Shown one piece after another: positions 58,310 to 64,000 of a DNA stretch of 64,000 nt; the first letter of the stretch is position 1; each line of letters begins with the position of its first letter. The DNA comes from Macrocystis pyrifera (Eukaryota > Sar > Phaeophyceae > Laminariales > Laminariaceae). The stretch spans positions 5,198,718 through 5,262,717 of the forward strand of contig JASSKH010000003.1 in the NCBI GenBank assembly GCA_031763025.1. The letters run 5' to 3'. A program made the position numbers and the translations under genes. A model generated the notes under the pieces. That model was not told the origin of the DNA, made no database searches, and saw only the letters and a program-made list of their open reading frames with translations.

Positions 58310-59741
58310 CTTCTGCAGGTTCGCACACGCAGATCTCAGATCTCAGTGTCTTCCACGCGGTTCTATTCTGGGGGTGGGCACGCAAGAATTGCCGTGCATC
58401 CTCCCTCGCTGTCCATGCTAATATGAATGCGGTCACGGTTTCGGCAGACTCACACCATCCATGTCTGCGGTGGCGACGTGGAGGGGGTGGTACCTCTTTT
58501 TCGACCGCATCAATAATAGCCGCAGTGAAAAACTCAACCATGCCAGACGTATTACGGGGCTGGTTAGGCTGGTTGAGAGTGGAGATGACCCTCGCGACTA
58601 CTCGTTCACGACACTTTCCATCGGACATAAAAGGCTGCCTGTCGAACTCTCGGCGTTTTGTCGGTCTACGTATTTGTCTGTTGGACGCAAAGTGACCACT
58701 GAGTCGGACTTTGACATACAAGATGTTGTGGTCTGAGTCAGCCTTAGCTGGGGCAGGAGGCTGTGGGACGACTTTAACATCTTGTACTCTAGGTCGATGG
58801 GCTTGACGGGTTAGGATGTAGTCGATCCGCTTACGGTCACTCGGGCTGGTGCCGTTGGTGCCGTTGTGTGTATGCGAAATCCCACCCTTGCGCGTGCTGA
58901 AAAACGTGTTGGTGAGAGCTAACTTGCAATTGGTGGCGAACGACAGGAGTCGTCTGCCATTATCATTACGAACATCACGCCCATATGCTCCAAGCACTCT
59001 ATTTTCATCATCACCACACCCTTCCATCCTCTGTTCAGTTCGCGCGTTGGCATCCATCAGTACAAACAGACACTCTTTCGTCGGGATCTTTTCCACCAAG
59101 TCCTCCAGCTTCTGCCAGAAGCTACGTTTCAGTCCAACGTCTTTGGTACAATCAGTTGGAGCATACGCGACGACGAAATTAACTGCCTCGTATTTGCTAG
59201 CCAGCTCAAAGCGCATAGACATAAGCCGCTCGTCAATGAACTGATGAGTGTACACAGCCTTACTGCACAACGATTCCTTTACAGCTAGACCTACTCCGTA
59301 CAGCCCTTGCCTAGCAGCTGTTGTTTCCTGACCTGAACAGAAAACGCGATACCCTGCCGCACGAAACGTCGTGCTACCGGCCCTCCGGGTTTCCTGCAGG
59401 CCAATGAAGTCACAGCCGAGTTGCCGTCCCTTCGCCAGTACACTCTCGTCATGTCCGTACCCGTTCTTCCCCTTTACAGCCAGGGTGCGCACATTGTAGG
59501 TCGCTACCGCGACCAGTGCCTCCTTCTGTCTCTTACGAACCTCGCGTGCTGATTTCTTTGCCAGCCGACGTGAGGCTCGTCCCCGCCTCCTTTTTTTCTT
59601 CTTTTGTTTCTTTTTCTTCTCTATGGCGAAAGTGGCTCTCCGTTTCGTAGCCCGGTACGCGCCTTGGTTTCCGTTGGCTGGGTGCAGCCGTCCCAGCCAA
59701 CGCCGACATTCCCATCCTTCCTGTCGTGCATGCATACCCAC
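58263..59741 (-). CDS. LINE AP-like endonuclease (EEP fold), N-terminal part
   Basis: The start at 59741 ([10 protein letters not shown]) is the first ATG of the frame. A Lys/Arg-rich stretch at 40-75 could bind nucleic acid or direct nuclear entry. The endonuclease begins at VATYNVRTL (79-87). Catalytic-type motifs are LQET at 115-118 (metal-binding Glu), LMDAN at 228-232, DYIL at 307-310 and SDHN at 336-339 (catalytic His). It nicks the target DNA for target-primed reverse transcription. The last 25 or so residues are out of phase because of the duplication near 58335. Confidence 0.9.
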   Translation of the reverse strand: MGMHARQEGWECRRWLGRLHPANGNQGAYRATKRRATFAIEKKKKQKKKKRRRGRASRRLAKKSAREVRKRQKEALVAVATYNVRTLAVKGKNGYGHDESVLAKGRQLGCDFIGLQETRRAGSTTFRAAGYRVFCSGQETTAARQGLYGVGLAVKESLCSKAVYTHQFIDERLMSMRFELASKYEAVNFVVAYAPTDCTKDVGLKRSFWQKLEDLVEKIPTKECLFVLMDANARTEQRMEGCGDDENRVLGAYGRDVRNDNGRRLLSFATNCKLALTNTFFSTRKGGISHTHNGTNGTSPSDRKRIDYILTRQAHRPRVQDVKVVPQPPAPAKADSDHNILYVKVRLSGHFASNRQIRRPTKRREFDRQPFMSDGKCRERVVARVISTLNQPNQPRNTSGMVEFFTAAIIDAVEKEVPPPPRRHRRHGWCESAETVTAFILAWTAREDARQFLRAHPQNRTAWKTLRSEICVCEPAEGDCRRTACVLRSVPR

Positions 59742-60015
59742 GCTGTGGCCAGCCTCTCCACTCCCCCGACTGCCCGTGTAGCGCTCTCTGCTGTGGTGAT
59801 GTACCCGTCCCGCCAGAGGGATGAACTCCTTGGCGTCGGGGTTAAGAAGAAAAAAACATCACCACCACCCCACGCGGTCCTTAAAGCGACCAGGCCACCA
59901 GCCGGACCGCGCAAGGTACCCTCTCTACTCAGCCAGAAGCTCGATCTACGGTGAGTGCTCGAGAAGTATGTATTATCATGGGATAGACTTAGTGTCAGAG
60001 CCCTGTAACAACACT
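59742..60015. other. region upstream of the LINE
   Basis: The minus frame is open into this region (59621-60022), but no homologue is recognised. It could be LINE 5' UTR. Confidence 0.4.
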
Positions 60016-60019
60016 CTAA

Positions 60020-60235
60020 CAATATTACGGGGGCTATGAAGCTTCCCTTTCAGTACATACAATGGTTAGGATAGACTAAACCCGCCCGAGGAAAGTTCCA
60101 TGGGCAAGTGTATTTTACCCGTTGACAGAATGAAAGCAGAACGGTCTTGATGCCTTGAATCAAAAACCCCTATCGACTTACTCTCGACCGCTTTTCCTTC
60201 CATACCTCATCACGAAGACGATAAAAGCGCTTGAT
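60020..60235 (+). repeat. dispersed repeat K, copy 1
   Basis: This resembles 62510-62765 in patches (gcttccctt / gtttccctt, cgaggaaagttcc, cttgatgccttgaatcaa, ctctcgac). It contains the inverted pair ttgat..atcaa. It has no coding capacity. Confidence 0.65.
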
Positions 60236-60264
60236 ACTATTAGTAAAAAATACCAAGGGTGTGT

Positions 60265-60605
60265 TCGGTACGGTACGGGTACGCTCGGTACCGGTATGGA
60301 CATGGTACCGAACGTACCGAAATTCTCGGTAAGGGTATGGACATGGTACCGAACGTACCGAAATTCTCGGTACCGGTATGGGCATCGTACCGAACATACC
60401 GAGCTTCTCGGTATCGGTACGGTGTATCATACCGATACCGCCGGTAAGGGTACGGACATCGTGCCGAACGTACCGAAATGTTCGGTAGGGTATAGAACTC
60501 CAGACCGAACGTACCGAAATTCTCGGTACGATTTAGAACTCCATACCGAACGTACCGAAATTCTCGGTACGGTATAGACCTCCATACCGGTACCGTACCG
60601 CAGAT
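60265..60605. repeat. palindrome-rich TACCG/CGGTA tandem array 1
   Basis: Short units such as accgaacgtaccgaaattct and cggtatgggcatcg are built from CGGTA and TACCG and can pair with themselves. Positions 60331-60520 are identical to 61080-61269. Long ORFs on both strands (repeats of YRYG or RSVPCPY type) follow from the array and are not genes. Confidence 0.9.
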
Positions 60606-60975
60606 ACCAGCGGTATTTGTCAAACCGAGCGTCGCTCCACAGCAGTACCATGGTATTGCCCATCAAGAATGTGTGTGTCTGCGACAGTTTTTTTTTTTTT
60701 TTTGTTTTGTCATCACATTCATTTCCAGAGTTCGATGGGCGCCTTACCACACCGGGTATTATTTGTCTTGCCTGAACGTCTAAACCGTGGTCACACAGAA
60801 GGCTCCTCTCCCTGAGGCCCCCACTCCCATCCTCCTACGGTACTGACTGAAATTTTTATTGCGAGAAGAGTTCCAGCCACCTCTTTCCCACTGTGTACAC
60901 ACGCTTGCGCGCTATCCACCGGCAAGACACGACAACGAGAGAAAAAACTCATAACTACTTCCCGATTAGCCCGGG
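60606..60975. other. spacer between the two TACCG arrays
   Basis: It contains a 20-base T-run (about 60689-60708) interrupted once nearby. No gene was found. Confidence 0.6.
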
Positions 60976-61375
60976 ATCGGTACTCTCGGTAGGGTATAAG
61001 CTCGGTATCGGTACGTTGTGTCATACCGATACCGCCGGTACGATATGGACATGGTACCGAACGTACCGAGGTTCTCGGTAAGGGTATGGACATGGTACCG
61101 AACGTACCGAAATTCTCGGTACCGGTATGGGCATCGTACCGAACATACCGAGCTTCTCGGTATCGGTACGGTGTATCATACCGATACCGCCGGTAAGGGT
61201 ACGGACATCGTGCCGAACGTACCGAAATGTTCGGTAGGGTATAGAACTCCAGACCGAACGTACCGAAATTGTCGGTACGGTATAGAACTCCAGACCGAAC
61301 GTACCGAATCCTCTCGGTACAGGTATACCGGCGGTATTTTACCGCCGGTAGGCCTCGGTAGTACCGTACCGAACA
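60976..61375. repeat. palindrome-rich TACCG/CGGTA tandem array 2
   Basis: This is the same unit type as 60265-60605. It shares a 190-bp identical block with array 1 at an offset of 749 bp. Confidence 0.9.
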
Positions 61376-61500
61376 CACCCATGAAAAATACAAAACAAGA
61401 AGTCTCCTAAATAAGATAACCTGCCTCCCTACCCACTTCAGATATGCATGCCTTTCCCCCTTGCCACCACTGCTGTACTTGGTTTCTGCTATTGTGAAAG

Positions 61501-61601
61501 AGGGGACCATAGTAAATAGGACCAAATATTGTTAGTAAAAATAGCGAAATATATACGTTTTTGCGCATACCGTAGGTCCTATTTACTATGGTCCCCCGTA
61601 A
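61501..61601. mobile_element. MITE of the related subfamily
   Basis: The inverted ends ggggaccatagtaaatagga and tcctatttactatggtcccc flank a core (gttagtaaaaatag) related to the 105-bp MITEs at 2092 and 33933. The right end keeps CCCCCGTAA followed by TA, and the left end lacks the outer TTACG. Confidence 0.75.
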
Positions 61602-61674
61602 TAACATGCTGTTGAAGACATGCCGCCCCGGAGCCCGTTTTTATGCATTAATAGTTCGTGTCCTGTCTCACAGC

Positions 61675-62450
61675 ATTATTTCGGTTGTTGTTTTCTTCAC
61701 AAAAGACCGTTCTTTTTACCCGTCGACATCCAGCACAACCAGTGTCCGTGAGAAGGGATACAAGTCCTGTGGTCACAAAGCCACGTCACAGAGATACCAC
61801 GTTGCCACGAGAGCAGTAAGCACAGCAGTGGGCAATGCATGCCATGTCATCATACTGGACACAACAGGCCCGACATACACATTCCATGAAATACAGAAAC
61901 GAAAGGAAACAAAAAAAAAAACAAAAGCAAAGAACAGAAGGCAAATCGAAAGAGAAAAAGAAACAGAAAAAAAATATACGAGAAACAAACCGTCGTGCCC
62001 CCCCCCTCGGGATGTGGCAAACACTTGAAAAAAACGAGCTGGAAAAAATAGGAAAAAGGAGAAAAACACCACTATTCGTCGTAAACAGAGTAAGACTAAG
62101 AACCAAGGGAAAATAACACGCAAACAGAAGCACAAAGAAACCTGCAGGTAGCGGCAGCAGTCTGTGGTACGAGCAGCACAGCCAGGTTCTCCCTGCTAGT
62201 CCGCCTGGTACCTTGCTACCCTGCCTGCCGCCTCCGTCCAGCGTTCGTCAACTATGCCCGACCCCCCGGCATCAGACAATACAAAACATGCAAATCAGTC
62301 TCGTCATCCACCCACGCCACACGACTCCCTCAATAAGGCTTTTCAAAAGAAATAAAACGAACATCACAGAGGGTAATCGCAAGAAAAAAACACAGAAAAT
62401 GAGAAAAAAACAACACAAAACAAAATGCAGACAAAGGAATGGAGGGACGT
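61675..62450 (-). mobile_element. 5'-truncated LINE tail, copy E
   Basis: This has the same order as copy D: cgtcgacatccagcacaacc, an A-rich middle on plus, a gtgccccccc..gatgtggcaaaca block, cagtctgtggtacgagcagc, then caataaggctttt. Copies D and E also share the continuation beyond (about 110 bp). The C-terminal-like LINE segment is at about 62170-62260. There is no adjacent coding LINE. Confidence 0.6.
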
Positions 62451-62509
62451 CGCTGTGATATGATATACTTGTAGAATCGGGCTATATATGCGGTTATGAT
62501 AGTATCGAA

Positions 62510-62765
62510 GCCCTGAATACCCTAAAAGTACTCCCGGGGCTCTGAAGTTTCCCTTGAAGTTGGGACAGCCGATAGGAGAAGAGTAGACAAGCGCTCGAGG
62601 AAAGTTCCTCCGACAAGTAAGGTGAGTGTCTTCACCCGTCTAGCGGGTTAGTAGAAGGAGGTTAGTACAAGGAGAGAAGAGTAGGCTTGATGCCTTGAAT
62701 CAAGCCGCTATCGAATCACTCTCGACAGCTCTGTCCTCTCATCATGAAGAGGAATAATAGTACGA
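62510..62765 (+). repeat. dispersed repeat K, copy 2
   Basis: This is the partner of 60020-60235, with an extra internal stretch (62630-62665). It carries the ttgat..atcaa hairpin near 62688-62704. Confidence 0.65.
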
Positions 62766-64000
62766 CAACACAAGGAAGTCTTCTGAACAAGAGAAGTTGC
62801 CTTTCTATTCGCCAGTTGCAATGATAGTACCCGCATTCCTTTAAATTTTCACGTTCTCCGGTTCTACTGCATCACCTTACGAAATCAAGACCCGTAAGGG
62901 ACGAAAGAGCGTCTTAGTTGAAGGGTAAAAGTTTAAAACGCGTCTTAGCCGCTAGAGCATAGATACAGATGTGAGATGTTATTAGTCGTGTATGCAATAA
63001 GCTTAGTCGCTCAACAGCAGTTTCAGCCCTATCCCTTTGAATCTACAGACAGATTCACGGTTCAACTCCCGGAAGGCTCTTCTCGTGTTTGTGATGTTGT
63101 TGGTGCATCGTTTGTTTTTCCCCATTTTTTTCGTCCCCTCTTTTTTGTTTTGGCATTTTATATTTTCTATATGCGGTCACTTGCTCACTGCTGTTCGATG
63201 TGGACAGCATTGAATTGCTATTATCACGCTGTATCAACCTCGTACCATATGCACACCCTGGGCGAAAAGACAAGTAGTGGTGTTTTCTTTTGGGTTTTTG
63301 CCGAAATCAAGTATACCTGGCCACTTTCGTGCCAAAAACAGTTACATACTGAAATCAAGTACAAAACACGCACCAGGAGCCCTGCTATTGGCCAAGCTGA
63401 CATTGTAACTGATTTTGGCACGAAAAGGCCAAGGTACACCCGACTTTTTCTACTGTCTAGCTTTCAACTGATTTTGACCAACTTTGAACCAATCACAGAG
63501 GCCATACGTACCCTGCTGTGTTTTCTCTCCGTATGCGTCTGCCCTCCCTCGGTTTAATTCTTCTGTGTTGACGTATAAACTGTACCAGGTATACTCGTAC
63601 GTCGTACGTAAAAGTACGTATATACAATGCATACATGCATACGCTGATTTCACTTTTTCTCCTTTGGGGTGTGCGATGTGCTTCAGTTAGTTGTTGTGTA
63701 TCCTCTGTTGTTTTCCATGTTCACAGCAGTCTTTACAGCACCATGGACACTCGGTGTTTCGTCTGCACCACCCCGCGTCGAGGTGGTCTCAGGCTTGGTA
63801 CGGCAAGATAAAGCAGGCGGTTCCGCGAGGACGGTCTGGAAGCTTTAAAGCTGTCAACGGGGGAGGGGCGCCAGAGTAAATACTCTTCTTGGCGCTCCCG
63901 CCGTGGCGAAACAAACGAAGCATATTAATAGTGACTCTTTGCAGGTCCAAGTGGAGCCCCCGTGGTACCTACACCCTGAAGAAAACAAAGCAATTCAGAT
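62766..64000. other. region without a recognised gene
   Basis: A plus-strand ORF at 62976-63557 (193 codons) is hydrophobic and unrecognised, and the minus strand is also open in parts. At 63743 an ATG in a good context (caccATGG) opens MDTRCFVCTTPRR, which stops after 22 codons, so a downstream intron would be required for a gene. Confidence 0.3.

Larger units (their letters stand above)
56062..59741 (-). mobile_element. LINE (APE-type endonuclease plus reverse transcriptase), nearly complete
   Basis: On the minus strand one long coding region runs from 59741 to 56112 and carries an AP-like endonuclease, a reverse transcriptase with YADD, and a C-terminal domain ([15 protein letters not shown]). 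The style of the C-terminus and the short 3' tails fit an RTE-like clade, but this needs a phylogeny. The frame changes twice. One change is at a perfect 7-bp tandem duplication (agatctc twice, 58331-58344), and the other is at a run of six G (57648-57653). The older copy lacks both extra pieces. Otherwise the domains look intact, so the element is young or the changes are assembly errors. Confidence 0.9.

Noticed and set aside
56239-59244. Plus-strand ORFs up to 271 codons over the LINE
   Set aside because: They are antisense shadows of the endonuclease and reverse transcriptase reading frames.
60155-61525. Tyr/Arg-rich ORFs up to 244 codons on both strands
   Set aside because: They are translations of the TACCG tandem arrays, open on both strands because the unit lacks stops.
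63000-63095. Possible tRNA (ggttcaactcc, with gaatct / agattc hairpin)
   Set aside because: There is a B-box-like word and one good hairpin, but no A box, no acceptor stem and no T-stem pairing.

Overview
This window is a repeat-dominated stretch of a eukaryotic nuclear genome. Evidence: a Ty1/copia-type LTR retrotransposon, APE-type non-LTR retrotransposons (LINEs), tRNA-derived SINE-like insertions, short TA-flanked MITEs, many tandem arrays, intron-like splice signals and no bacterial-style operons. The copia protein sequence (gag-pre-integrase, integrase and RNase H wording) and the CAG/CTG- and GTAC-rich word usage suggest a stramenopile, perhaps a brown alga. That placement is an inference from remembered family resemblance and has not been tested.

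Layout. 1-5390: a composite tandem array of modules (R about 245 bp, B about 75 bp, link about 95 bp, then C modules), interrupted by a SINE (317-650) and a 3.2-kb non-coding element (999-4172). That element also carries a 105-bp MITE and a tRNA-like insertion. 6302-7186: the best host gene candidate, a Gln/His/Tyr-rich repeat protein, followed by a minisatellite of about 180 bp per unit. A broken copia element (7858-13954) is inserted in the minisatellite, with 256-bp LTRs and a 5-bp target duplication. 14775-15006: a second, 5'-truncated SINE. 15107-18877: a second copy of the 3.2-kb element in inverted orientation, carrying a 1.2-kb insertion. Paralogous empty sites make several of these insertions readable without outside data.

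18.9-41 kb is nearly free of recognisable genes or mobile elements. It holds an 83-base poly(G) run, degenerate GACCCG repeats, two more MITEs, a 129-bp tandem duplication and a low-complexity block at 38.3-39.0 kb. The strongest coding candidate in this half is an unrecognised basic, charged protein at 41350-42090 (+) with one apparent frame slip.

44-62.5 kb is a LINE graveyard. It has one nearly complete endonuclease/reverse transcriptase element (56.06-59.74 kb, minus strand) whose frame is broken twice, and one older degraded copy (50.1-52.97 kb). Four or five 5'-truncated tails share the LINE C-terminal end, and one has an (AAC)n-type 3' end. Tandem arrays of 120-bp, about 125-bp and TACCG-palindrome units lie between them. 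No metabolic pathway or operon can be reconstructed. The window is best read as nested insertions around one or two host genes.
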